Positions 33,785 through 42,011 of a stretch of DNA of 64,000 nt are shown one piece after another. The DNA is from Streptomyces venezuelae (lineage in GTDB: Bacteria > Actinomycetota > Actinomycetes > Streptomycetales > Streptomycetaceae), in the NCBI RefSeq assembly GCF_008642355.1, contig NZ_CP029193.1:6844001-6908000 (forward strand), given 5' to 3'. The notes under the pieces are model-generated. The model ran no database searches, had not been told where the DNA came from, and was given only the letters and a program-made list of their open reading frames with translations. The stretch's first letter is position 1, and each line of letters starts with the position of its first letter. The position numbers were made by a program, and so were the translations under genes.

Positions 33785-33897
33785 CGTCCACTCAGGTCCG
33801 CGAGGGATGCCCCCGAGTCCCTCTTGCCAAGCTCCGGCGACACGTCCAGGATTGTCCCTCCTCGGACGACCTTCGATCGGAGTGAGGAGCGAAGGCC

Positions 33898-34896
33898 ATG
33901 GATTTTGGACTCGTACTGCAGACCGACCCGCCCGCGTCGGAGGTCGTCGGCCTCATGCGGCGCGCGGAGCGCAACGGCTTCCGCTACGGCTGGACCTTCG
34001 ACTCGTCCGTGCTGTGGCAGGAGCCGTTCGTCATCTACAGCCGCATCCTCGAACACACCACCCGGCTGACCGTCGGCCCCATGGTCACCAACCCCGGCAC
34101 CCGCACCTGGGAAGTCACCGCGTCGACCTTCGCGACCCTCAACGACATGTACGGCAACCGCACCGTCTGCGGCATCGGGCGCGGCGACTCCGCGATGCGC
34201 GTCGCGGGACGCAAGCCCCACACCCTGGCCAGGCTCGGCGAGGCCATCGACGTCATCCGTGACCTCGCCGAGGGACGTGAGGCGGACATCGGCGGGCAGA
34301 CGCTGCGGCTGCCGTGGGTCAGGGACGGCAGGCTGCCGGTGTGGATGGCGGCGTACGGCCCGAAGGCGCTCGCGCTCGCCGGACAGAAGGCCGACGGGTT
34401 CATCCTGCAGCTCGCCGACCCGTATCTGACGCGGTGGATGGTCAGGGCCGTACGGGACGCGGCCGCCGACGCCGGACGCGACCCCGCCGACGTCAAGATC
34501 TGCGTGGCCGCGCCCGCCTACGTCGGCGACGACCTCGCGCACGCCCGCGAACAGTGCCGGTGGTTCGGCGGCATGGTCGGCAACCACGTCGCCGACCTGG
34601 TCACCAGGTACGGCGAGCGCTCGTCGATGGTGCCGGAGGCCCTCACCTCGTACATCAAGGCGCGTGAAGGCTACGACTACAGCCACCACGGGCGCGCGGG
34701 GAACCCCGACACAGCGTTCGTGCCCGACGAGATCGTCGACAGGTTCTGCCTGCTCGGCCCCGTCGACGCGCACCTCGAACGGCTGCGTGAGCTGCGAGAG
34801 CTGGGCGTCGACCAGTTCGCGGTGTACGCGATGCACGACGCGCGCGAGGACGTCATCGACGCGTACGGCTCCTCGGTGATCCCGCGGCTCTCCTGA
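33898..34896 (+). CDS. LLM-class F420-dependent oxidoreductase (332 aa)
   Basis: A luciferase-like monooxygenase-fold TIM barrel using coenzyme F420 (or FMN). MDFGLVLQTDPPASEVVGLMRRAERNGFRYGWTFDS is the typical N-terminus, GIGRGDSAMRVAGRKP is the cofactor-binding loop region, and VWMAAYGPKALALAGQKADGFILQLADP is the second conserved barrel section. The subfamily looks like the one often found with pyrimidine or hydantoin catabolism genes, but here it stands alone after the cyd operon. ATG 33898 follows gaggagcgaagg. The substrate is unknown. Confidence 0.87.
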   Translation: MDFGLVLQTDPPASEVVGLMRRAERNGFRYGWTFDSSVLWQEPFVIYSRILEHTTRLTVGPMVTNPGTRTWEVTASTFATLNDMYGNRTVCGIGRGDSAMRVAGRKPHTLARLGEAIDVIRDLAEGREADIGGQTLRLPWVRDGRLPVWMAAYGPKALALAGQKADGFILQLADPYLTRWMVRAVRDAAADAGRDPADVKICVAAPAYVGDDLAHAREQCRWFGGMVGNHVADLVTRYGERSSMVPEALTSYIKAREGYDYSHHGRAGNPDTAFVPDEIVDRFCLLGPVDAHLERLRELRELGVDQFAVYAMHDAREDVIDAYGSSVIPRLS

Positions 34897-34917
34897 GCCG
34901 TCGGCACCCGACAACCG

Positions 34918-35982
34918 TCAGGGCACGCGGGCCGTCCACTCCTCCGTCGTGAACTTGGTCCGCACGAGCTCCTGCGCGCGCGCCATCTCCTCGTCGGTGA
35001 CCTTCCCCTCGGCGAGGCCGTACCGGCCGCGGAACGAGTCGACCATGCGCTCGATGACGGCCTCGCGGGGCAGTCCGGTCTGGCGGCGCAACGGGTCGAC
35101 GCGCTTCTTGGCGCTCCGCGTGCCCTTGTCGGAGAGCTTCTCCTTGCCGATGCGCAGCACCTCCAGCATCTTGTCCGCGTCGATGTCGTACGACATCGTC
35201 ACGTGGTGCAGCACCGCGCCCGGCCCGCCGCCCGGCGCCACCGTCCGCTTCTGCGCGGCCCCCGCGATCTTCCCCGCGTCCGTCGCGATGTCGTTGAGCG
35301 GCTGGTACCACGCCTTGATGCCCATGTCGGCGAGGGCCCCGAGCACCCAGTCGTCCAGGTAGGCGTAGCTGTCCTGGAAGGAGAGGCCCTGCACGAGGGC
35401 GTCGGGGACGGAGAGCGAGTACGTGATGGTGTTGCCCGGCTCCACGAACATCGCGCCGCCGCCCGAGATCCGGCGCACGACGTCGATGCCGTGCCGGGCC
35501 GCACCCTGTGCGTCCACCTCGTTGGCGAGCGACTGGAAACTGCCGATGATCACCGAGGGCGACGCCCACTCCCACACGCGCAGCGTCGGCGGCCGACGGC
35601 CCGCCGCGACCTCCTGCGTCAGCACCTCGTCGAGAGCCATGTGCAGCGCGGGCGGCTGCGGACCCTCGTGGATCAGCTGCCAGTCGTAGTCGGTCCAGTC
35701 CGTCGCGTGCGCGAGGGCGCGGCGGACGGCGACCCCGATGCCCTCCGACGTCAGGCCGTACATGACGGTGCCCTCGGGGAGCGCGGCCTCGATGCGGGCG
35801 GCGAGGCCCGGGGCGTTCGTGTCGGCCGGGGCGCCGTTCAGCGCGCCGTTGATCGCGTCGAGCGCCTCGTCCGGTTCCAGGAAGAAGTCACCGGCCACGC
35901 GGGTGTTCCGCAGCTCGCCGCCCTCGACGTCCAGATCCACGACGACGAGCTTGCCGCCGGGGACCTTGTACTCACCGTGCAC
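34918..35982 (-). CDS. Lipoate-protein ligase family protein with N-terminal accessory domain (354 aa)
   Basis: Likely attaches lipoate (or octanoate) to lipoyl domains of 2-oxoacid dehydrogenases. The catalytic biotin/lipoate transferase domain (residues ~115-300) shows SPSVIIGSFQS, the lipoyl-adenylate loop VVRRISGGGAMFVEPGNTITYSL, and the conserved lysine in DAGKIAGAAQKR. Residues 1-90 (HGEYKVPGGKLVVVDLDVEGGELRNTRVAGDFFLEPDEALDAI) resemble the accessory domain that is C-terminal in E. coli LplA, so the domain order is permuted. The start is GTG 35982 with GGAGG 6 nt upstream. It is divergent from the photolyase. Confidence 0.85.
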   Translation of the reverse strand: MHGEYKVPGGKLVVVDLDVEGGELRNTRVAGDFFLEPDEALDAINGALNGAPADTNAPGLAARIEAALPEGTVMYGLTSEGIGVAVRRALAHATDWTDYDWQLIHEGPQPPALHMALDEVLTQEVAAGRRPPTLRVWEWASPSVIIGSFQSLANEVDAQGAARHGIDVVRRISGGGAMFVEPGNTITYSLSVPDALVQGLSFQDSYAYLDDWVLGALADMGIKAWYQPLNDIATDAGKIAGAAQKRTVAPGGGPGAVLHHVTMSYDIDADKMLEVLRIGKEKLSDKGTRSAKKRVDPLRRQTGLPREAVIERMVDSFRGRYGLAEGKVTDEEMARAQELVRTKFTTEEWTARVP

Positions 35983-36094
35983 CGTGCCGCCTCCACGCCG
36001 CGTCAGCCGCGGCCACCGTGTTCCGAATCATCCCCCAACGCTAACCGAGAGAGGGAATGTCCTCCTTGTGTGCTCCGTGCGGGGGACCGTGCCC

Positions 36095-36116
36095 CGGTCG
36101 GCGCATCCGCCGACCG
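36095..36116 (+). promoter_or_regulatory. Hairpin in the photolyase leader
   Basis: CGGTCGGCG-catc-CGCCGACCG is a perfect 9-bp hairpin, 66 nt before the photolyase ATG. It lies in the 199-nt divergent gap to the lipoate ligase and may be a leader structure or an operator. Confidence 0.4.
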
Positions 36117-36181
36117 CTGACCGTCCGAAGAAAAGGAGAAGCACCACCCCGCGCGCCACCCCGCCCCCTGGAGCCCGCACC

Positions 36182-37558
36182 ATGCACATCTCGGTCGTCC
36201 TGTTCACCTCGGACCTGCGGGTGCACGACCATCCGCCGCTGCGCGCCGCCGTCTCCGGTGCCGACGCCGTGGTGCCGCTCTTCGTCCGTGACCGGGCCAT
36301 CGCCGACCTGGGCGACGCGGGCCCGAACCGGGAGGCGTTCCTCGCCGACTGCCTGGCCGACCTCGACCGCCGGCTGCGGGAACTCGGCGGGCGACTCGTG
36401 GTGCGCGCCGGTGACCTCGTCGAACAGGTGCTGTCGGTCGTCGAGTCGGCCGACGCCGACGAGGTCCACATGGCGGCCGGGGTCAGCCGGTACGCGCACG
36501 CCCGCGAACGGCGGCTGCGCGAGGCCCTGGAGCGGGACGGCCGCCGTCTCTACGTCCACGACGCCGTGGTCACCGCCGTCGCCCCCGGCGCCGTGACCCC
36601 CGCCAACTCCGACCACTTCGCGGTCTTCACGCCGTACTTCCGCCGCTGGACCGCCGAAGGCGTACGGGCCGTGCTCGCTGCCCCGCGCACCGTGCGCGTC
36701 CCGGACCACGTCCGCTCCCACCCGTACCCCTCCCGCGAGGACATGGACGGCCTCTCGCCGGGCCTCCCCGAGGGCGGTGAGAGCGCGGGCCGCGCCCTGT
36801 GGAAGGCGTGGCTGCGCGACGGCATCGACCAGTACACCGAGAACCACGACGACCTGGCGGGCGACGCCACATCACGACTGTCGCCGCATCTGCACTTCGG
36901 GACACTGTCCTGCGCCGAACTCGTCCACGGCGCCCGCAGGCGGGCCTCGGGCGGAGCCGAGGACTTCGTCCGGCAACTGTGCTGGCGCGACTTCCACCAC
37001 CAGGTGCTCGCCGCCCGGCCGCGCGCGGCCGCCGCCGACTACCGCACGCGCGGTGACCGCTGGCGCACGGGAAGGTCGGCGGACGCCGACATCCGCGCCT
37101 GGCAGGACGGGGCCACGGGCTACCCGGTCGTCGACGCCGCCATGCGCCAGCTGCGGCACGAGGGCTGGATGCACAACCGCGGCAGGCTCCTCACCGCGAG
37201 CTTCCTCACCAAGACCCTGTACATCGACTGGCGGATCGGCGCTCGCCACTTCCAGCGGCTCCTCGTCGACGGCGACCTCGCCAACAACCAGCTCAACTGG
37301 CAGTGGGCGGCGGGCACCGGCACGGACAGCCGCCCCAACCGCGTGCTCAACCCCGTGCTGCAGGGGAAGCGTTACGACCCGGACGGCACGTACGTACGCC
37401 GTTGGGTGCCCGAACTCGCGGGTCTGCGCGGCGCGGCGGTCCACGAACCGTGGAAGCTGCCGAAGGCGGCGCGGGCGGAGTACGACTACCCGCAGCCCAT
37501 CGTGGACCTGTCCGAGGGATTGCGGCGGTTCAGGCGGGCCCGGGGCTTCTTCGAGTGA
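36182..37558 (+). CDS. phr: Deoxyribodipyrimidine photolyase (458 aa)
   Basis: Uses light, FADH- and an antenna pigment to split cyclobutane pyrimidine dimers. The N-terminal antenna domain (residues 1-~130) begins ISVVLFTSDLRVHDHPPLRAA. The C-terminal FAD domain has the SRLSPHLHFGTLSCAEL, FVRQLCWRDFHHQ, GYPVVDAAMRQLRHEGWMHNRGR and DGDLANNQLNWQWAAGTGTD motifs, all intact. I chose ATG 36182; upstream frame extension to 35738 crosses the lipoate ligase start and is not supported. It stands next to a LitS/LitR-type regulatory pair, which in Streptomyces controls light-induced photolyase and carotenoid genes. Confidence 0.95.
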   Translation: MHISVVLFTSDLRVHDHPPLRAAVSGADAVVPLFVRDRAIADLGDAGPNREAFLADCLADLDRRLRELGGRLVVRAGDLVEQVLSVVESADADEVHMAAGVSRYAHARERRLREALERDGRRLYVHDAVVTAVAPGAVTPANSDHFAVFTPYFRRWTAEGVRAVLAAPRTVRVPDHVRSHPYPSREDMDGLSPGLPEGGESAGRALWKAWLRDGIDQYTENHDDLAGDATSRLSPHLHFGTLSCAELVHGARRRASGGAEDFVRQLCWRDFHHQVLAARPRAAAADYRTRGDRWRTGRSADADIRAWQDGATGYPVVDAAMRQLRHEGWMHNRGRLLTASFLTKTLYIDWRIGARHFQRLLVDGDLANNQLNWQWAAGTGTDSRPNRVLNPVLQGKRYDPDGTYVRRWVPELAGLRGAAVHEPWKLPKAARAEYDYPQPIVDLSEGLRRFRRARGFFE

Positions 37559-37561
37559 GTG

Positions 37562-38293
37562 TCAGGCCGAGGCGATGCTGTCCATCAGGAAGTGCACCGC
37601 CTTCAGGGCGTCGGCTCCCGGCGGCAGCGCGGGCGCCCGCCCGGTCAGGGACCGCTCGACGAACCCGGTGTCCAGGTGCGGCGAGCGGATGTCGAGGACC
37701 GTGACGGACCGCGGCGCGAGCTCCTCGGACAGCACACCCAGCCAACCGCTCAGCGCCTCCTTGGACGCGGTGTAGTCGGCGGTGCCCGCGATGTGGTCGG
37801 CCTGTGCGGGCGCGTGCGGCCGGTCCGGGTGCTCCACGGGGACCGGTACGTCGACAGTGGCATCCGTACGAGCCCGTTCGGGCACCCCACCCGTCATCGC
37901 CAGCAGGAACCCCTTGTCCGCCACCACCGGTGCCGCGCCCCTCAACACCGCCATGGGACACAGCGCGTTGACCGTCAGAAGATGACCCGCCATCGCGTTC
38001 GACACGTCCTCCACCGCGCCGAAGGCCGCCGCCCCGACCGTCACGAGCACTCCGTCCAGGCCTGACAGCGCGCGCTCCGCCCACGGTCCGAGCGCGGAGC
38101 ACTGGTCCAGGTCGCACGCCTCGAAGCACCGGGCGGGCGGGCCGCCGAGGTCACGTGCGAGAGCCGCCAGACGCACGGGGTTGCGGCCGGCGAGCGCGGG
38201 CCGCGCGCCGCGCTCCGCCAGCGCGCACGCGATGAGGCCGCCCAGTACACCGGTGGCCCCGACCACGAGAACGCGGGCACCCGAGATTTCCAT
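37562..38293 (-). CDS. Short-chain dehydrogenase/reductase (243 aa)
   Basis: NAD(P)-dependent oxidoreductase of the classical SDR family: Rossmann motif VLVVGATGVLGGLIACALAERGA, NAG-like position in VTVGAAAFG, and the YxxxK catalytic pair in ADYTASKEAL. The usual catalytic Ser region reads LLAMTGGVP, with Thr in place of Ser. It lies in the photolyase/LitS/LitR region, convergent with photolyase and 45 nt downstream of the ECF sigma gene on the same strand, so it is probably part of the light-induced set. The substrate is unknown. Confidence 0.85.
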   Translation of the reverse strand: MEISGARVLVVGATGVLGGLIACALAERGARPALAGRNPVRLAALARDLGGPPARCFEACDLDQCSALGPWAERALSGLDGVLVTVGAAAFGAVEDVSNAMAGHLLTVNALCPMAVLRGAAPVVADKGFLLAMTGGVPERARTDATVDVPVPVEHPDRPHAPAQADHIAGTADYTASKEALSGWLGVLSEELAPRSVTVLDIRSPHLDTGFVERSLTGRAPALPPGADALKAVHFLMDSIASA

Positions 38294-38338
38294 GGGTCTT
38301 CCTCCACAGGGCGAGAGGTTGAGGGGATGCCCGGTACT

Positions 38339-38944
38339 TCACGCCGACCGTGCGGATCGGATGCGCTCTCCGCGGACCGGCTCGGGGACATCCGGCCGCG
38401 GCGGACCGGCCGGCGCCAGCCCTTCGCGCAGCGCCCGCAGTCCGCGCCGCGTATGGCTCTTGACCGTGCCGAGCGGCAGACCGGTCCGCTCCGCGATCTG
38501 GCTCTGCGTCAGATCACCGTAGAACGCCAGCCGCAGCACCAGCTGCTGGGAGGAGGGCAGCAGCGCCAGCTCGCGCTGGACGAGAACCCGGTCGAGCACC
38601 TGCTCGGGCCCCGGCCCGCCGACGGGCGGCGCCTCCTGCCGGGCGCCCACGGCCGCCACGAGCACGGCACGCCGCGCCCGTGCCGCGAGCGCGTCGGCGA
38701 CCTTGTGCCGCGTGATGCCGACCAGCCACCCGGCCAGGCCGCCCGCGCCGGGCCGGTACCCGTGGCGCCCGCGCCAGGCGGCGAGGAACACCTGCTGTGT
38801 CACGTCCTCCGCGTCGGGGCCGTCCCCGAGGGCCCGCCTGGCGATCTGGTGGACGAGGCGCCCCCAGCGGCGATAGGCCGCGGCGAGCTGGGCGTCGCCG
38901 AGCGGATGTCCTGGGGCCGGAGAGGACATGTCTGCCATCAGCAT
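38339..38944 (-). CDS. litS: ECF sigma factor, LitS-like (201 aa)
   Basis: Extracytoplasmic-function sigma factor with region 2 (AYRRWGRLVHQIARRALGDGPDAEDVTQQVFLAAWR) and region 4 (LALLPSSQQLVLRLAFYGDLTQSQIAERTGLPLGTVKSHTRRGLRALRE). ATG 38944 follows GAGGAG by 7 nt; ATGs at 38938 and 38929 are in frame. Its divergent B12-binding MerR neighbour and nearby photolyase match the LitR-LitS light-response pair of Streptomyces, in which LitR represses litS in the dark. No anti-sigma gene is next to it, also consistent. Carotenoid genes are not in the window. Confidence 0.8.
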   Translation of the reverse strand: MLMADMSSPAPGHPLGDAQLAAAYRRWGRLVHQIARRALGDGPDAEDVTQQVFLAAWRGRHGYRPGAGGLAGWLVGITRHKVADALAARARRAVLVAAVGARQEAPPVGGPGPEQVLDRVLVQRELALLPSSQQLVLRLAFYGDLTQSQIAERTGLPLGTVKSHTRRGLRALREGLAPAGPPRPDVPEPVRGERIRSARSA

Positions 38945-39030
38945 GGCACTACTCCTCGTGCAGGGAACGGAGTTGACCCCAGATTGGTGACAGTCCGTGA
39001 GAGGCGACAACTCGCAGCGATTGTGCGTCG

Positions 39031-39043
39031 TATCGTCGCGGTA
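39031..39043 (+). promoter_or_regulatory. Leaderless -10 box of the litR-like gene
   Basis: TATCGT (39031-39036) ends 6 nt before the ATG at 39043, and no Shine-Dalgarno sequence intervenes, so the message is probably leaderless. The 98-nt gap must also hold the divergent ECF sigma promoter. Confidence 0.4.
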
Positions 39044-39993
39044 TGACAGCTGCACCGACGTCGGGCACCGCGCTGACCACCGGAACCGTCGCCAGGAAAC
39101 TGGGCGTCGCCCCGACGACGCTCCGCTCCTGGGAACGGCGCTACGGCATCGGCCCCGCCGACCGTGAACAAGGCCGCCACCGCCGCTGGAGCCCCGCCGA
39201 CGTGGGGCGCGTGGAGGAGATGTGCCGGCTGACCGCACTGGGCGTACCGCCCGCCGAGGCCGCGCGCGCGGCCCTCCAGGAGTCACCCGTCACCCTCCCG
39301 CGCCAGCGGCGCGGCGGCGACTCCGGCAACCTCTCGCTCGGCAACGTACGCCAGGAGTGCCGGGGCCTGGCCAGGGCGGCGGTACGGCTCGACGCGCCCG
39401 CCGTCGAGACCCAACTGACCACCACCGTGGGGGAGTACGGCTACACCACGGGCTGGGAGGAAGTCATGGCACCGGCCCTGCACGCGATCGGACGGAAGTG
39501 GGCCTCGTCCGGCGAGCGGTACGTGGAGGTCGAACACCTCCTCTCCTGGCACGTCTCGTCCTCCCTGCGGCTCGCCCGGAACATGCGCGGCACCCCGGCG
39601 TCGACACCCTCCGGACCCGTGCTGCTCACGTGCGTGCCGGGGGAGCAGCACACCCTCCCCCTGGAGGCGCTCGTCGCCGTACTCGGCGAACGGGGCGTGG
39701 CCACAAGGATGTTCGGCGCCGCACTGCCCGCCGAGGCGCTGTACGAGGCGGTCCGACGCATCGGCCCCTCCGCGGTGGTGCTCTGGGCCCACTCGCGCAA
39801 CACCGCGGACCGCGCGCTCGTACGCCTCATCACGGAGGCGGAGTGGGGCGTGCGGGGCGCCCGGACACACCCGGCCGTACTGGTCGCGGGGCCGGGCTGG
39901 TCGCCCGCGGCGGGAACCTACGGACCGGGCGTGGAACGGCTGACGGGCCTGCGGACGGCGGCCGACCGGATCGAGTCGCTCTTCGGCGGATGA
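39043..39993 (+). CDS. litR: MerR-family regulator with B12-binding domain, LitR/CarH-like (316 aa)
   Basis: Probable light sensor: adenosylcobalamin bound to the C-terminal domain is broken by light, releasing DNA. The N-terminal MerR domain (GTVARKLGVAPTTLRSWERRYGIGPA, HRRWSPADVGRVEEM) lies at residues ~12-75. A helical bundle and a cobalamin-binding domain (residues ~100-310) follow, with VPGEQHTLPLEALVAVLGERGVATRMFG supplying the E-x-H motif with the B12-ligand His and AVVLWAHSRNTADRAL the loop. It is divergent from the ECF sigma gene, as in lit loci. The function is inferred from domain content and context. Confidence 0.83.
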   Translation: MTAAPTSGTALTTGTVARKLGVAPTTLRSWERRYGIGPADREQGRHRRWSPADVGRVEEMCRLTALGVPPAEAARAALQESPVTLPRQRRGGDSGNLSLGNVRQECRGLARAAVRLDAPAVETQLTTTVGEYGYTTGWEEVMAPALHAIGRKWASSGERYVEVEHLLSWHVSSSLRLARNMRGTPASTPSGPVLLTCVPGEQHTLPLEALVAVLGERGVATRMFGAALPAEALYEAVRRIGPSAVVLWAHSRNTADRALVRLITEAEWGVRGARTHPAVLVAGPGWSPAAGTYGPGVERLTGLRTAADRIESLFGG

Positions 39994-40041
39994 CCGCCGG
40001 GGCCCGTGGCGTGACCGGTCGACCGGCGCGACGGCGGAAGT

Positions 40042-40055
40042 TAGCCTGCCGATCA
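40042..40055 (+). promoter_or_regulatory. Leaderless -10 box of the second gamma-glutamyltransferase
   Basis: TAGCCT (40042-40047) ends 7 nt before ATG 40055, with no ribosome binding site between, fitting a leaderless transcript. Confidence 0.45.
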
Positions 40056-41899
40056 TGTTCACGACGCGCCCCACCCTCCAGGGCACCTTCGGCATGGTGT
40101 CGTCCACCCACTGGCTCGCCTCGCAGTCCGCGATGGCCGTTCTGGAGGACGGGGGCAACGCGTTCGACGCCGCCGTCGCCGCCGGGTTCGTCCTGCACGT
40201 GGTCGAGCCGCATCTCAACGGGCCCGCGGGCGAGGTCCCGGTCATCCTCGCGCCCGCGGGGGGAGAGGTGCGCGTGCTGTGCGGCCAGGGCGTCGCGCCC
40301 GCCGGGGCGACCGTGGACCACTACCGCTCGCTCGGCCTCGACCTGGTGCCCGGCACCGGGCCGCTCGCCGCGGCCGTCCCCGGCGCCTTCGACGCGTGGA
40401 TGCTGCTCCTGCGGGACCACGGCACGAAGTCCCTCGCGGACGTCCTGAAGTACGCGATCGGGTACGCCGAGGACGGGCACGCCCCCGTGGAGCGGGTCTG
40501 CGAGACCGTGGGGACGGTGCGGGAACTCTTCGAACGCGAATGGCCGACCTCGGCCGAGGTCTACCTGCCCGGCGGCACACCGCCGCGCCCCGGTGAGCTC
40601 TTCCGCAACCCCGCGCTCGCCGCGACGTGGCGGCGGCTGACAGCGGAGGCGGAGGCGGCGGCCCGTGGTGACGGCGGGGCGTCGCGCGAGGCGGAGATCG
40701 AGGCCGCGCGGGCGGTGTGGCGCGACGGATTCATCGCCGAGGCGCTCGTGCGGCAGGCGGGGCGGCCGACCATGGACACGAGCGGCGAGCGGCACGTGGG
40801 CACGCTGACGGCGGACGACCTGCGCGGGTGGGAGGCGTCGTACGAGGCTCCCGTCACGTACGACTGGAACGGGTGGACCCTGTGCAAGGCGGGCCTGTGG
40901 AGCCAGGGCCCCGCGCTCCTGCAGCAGTTCGCGCTGTTGCCCGGCAGCGTCGCGGAGCTCCCGGAGTACGGATCCGCCGCATACATCCACCTCCTCGTCG
41001 AGGGCTGCAAGCTGGCCATGGCGGACCGGGAGGCCTGGTACGGGGACGCGGCCGCGGCGGCGGAGCGCGTGACGGCGAGCGAACTGCTGTCCGCCGCGTA
41101 CAACGCGGAGCGGCGGCGGCTCATCGGGGAGAAGGCGTCGCGCGACCTGCGCCCCGGCGCCCCCGGCGGGCGCGATCCGCGGCTCTCCGCGCACGCGCTC
41201 GCGGTGGCGGCGGGGGACACGCCGGGGGCGGACACGTGGGGCGGCACGGCGATGGCGGGGGCGGGGGAGCCGACCGTGGCCGGTGACGGGGGGACCCGTG
41301 GCGACACCTGCCACATCGACATCGTCGACCGCTGGGGGAACATGCTGTCCGCCACGCCCAGCGGCGGCTGGCTGCAGTCCAACCCCGTCGTGCCCGAACT
41401 CGGCTTCCCGCTCGGCACGCGGCTCCAGATGACGTGGCTGGAGGAAGGCCTCCCGAACTCCCTCACCCCCGGCAGGCGCCCGCGCACGACGCTGTCCCCT
41501 TCGCTGGCGCTCAAGGACGGGGTGCCGGTACTGGCCTTCGGCACGCCCGGGGGAGACCAGCAGGACCAGTGGCAGGTCCACTTCTTCCTGGGAGTGGTCA
41601 TGCGGGACGCGGTACGCGGCGGACTCGACCTCCAGGGCGCGATCGACGCCCCCAACTGGCACACGGAGGCGTTCCCCGGCTCCTTCCACCCCCGTGAGAT
41701 GCGGGCGGGCAGCCTCACGGTCGAGTCCCGCACGCCACCTGAGGTGGTCGAGGAGCTGCGCCGCAGGGGGCACGTGGTGACGGTCGGGGGCGCGTGGTCG
41801 GAAGGCCGGTTGTGCGCGGTGGCCCGTGAGCCGGGGTCGGGGGTGCTTTCGGCGGGGGCGAACGCGCGGGGGATGCAGGGGTACGCGGTGGGGCGGTGA
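40055..41899 (+). CDS. Gamma-glutamyltransferase family protein (614 aa)
   Basis: An Ntn-hydrolase related to gamma-glutamyltransferase, of the YwrD-like branch. The large-subunit part (residues ~1-410) starts GTFGMVSSTHWLASQSAMAVLEDGGNAFDAAVAAGFVL. The cleavage/nucleophile site is GDTCHIDIVDRWGNMLSATPSGG near residue 415, with Thr kept. A GTPGGDQQDQW segment replaces the usual GSPGG. No signal peptide is evident, so it may be cytosolic, unlike the classical paralogue at the left edge. The substrate is not known and could be other gamma-glutamyl amides or cephalosporin-like compounds. Confidence 0.87.
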   Translation: MFTTRPTLQGTFGMVSSTHWLASQSAMAVLEDGGNAFDAAVAAGFVLHVVEPHLNGPAGEVPVILAPAGGEVRVLCGQGVAPAGATVDHYRSLGLDLVPGTGPLAAAVPGAFDAWMLLLRDHGTKSLADVLKYAIGYAEDGHAPVERVCETVGTVRELFEREWPTSAEVYLPGGTPPRPGELFRNPALAATWRRLTAEAEAAARGDGGASREAEIEAARAVWRDGFIAEALVRQAGRPTMDTSGERHVGTLTADDLRGWEASYEAPVTYDWNGWTLCKAGLWSQGPALLQQFALLPGSVAELPEYGSAAYIHLLVEGCKLAMADREAWYGDAAAAAERVTASELLSAAYNAERRRLIGEKASRDLRPGAPGGRDPRLSAHALAVAAGDTPGADTWGGTAMAGAGEPTVAGDGGTRGDTCHIDIVDRWGNMLSATPSGGWLQSNPVVPELGFPLGTRLQMTWLEEGLPNSLTPGRRPRTTLSPSLALKDGVPVLAFGTPGGDQQDQWQVHFFLGVVMRDAVRGGLDLQGAIDAPNWHTEAFPGSFHPREMRAGSLTVESRTPPEVVEELRRRGHVVTVGGAWSEGRLCAVAREPGSGVLSAGANARGMQGYAVGR

Positions 41900-42011
41900 G
41901 GGTTCCGGCGGGGCGCCTTGGGGCGGGGGCGCCCCAGGGGTTCCCCTGGAGTTGACCCGACGTTTGGCGGGGGCGTACGGGATGTCAGTGGGGCGTGCTC
42001 TCATGGGAGGC

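Noticed and set aside
31978..34914. A 978-codon open frame antisense to cydC and the F420 oxidoreductase gene
   Set aside because: Low-complexity Arg/Ala/Ser/Gly composition and complete overlap with two well-supported genes on the other strand. Such frames are a by-product of very high third-position GC.
35738..36181. Long N-terminal extension of photolyase
   Set aside because: It overlaps the start of the divergent lipoate ligase and lacks photolyase features. ATG 36182 gives the standard start.
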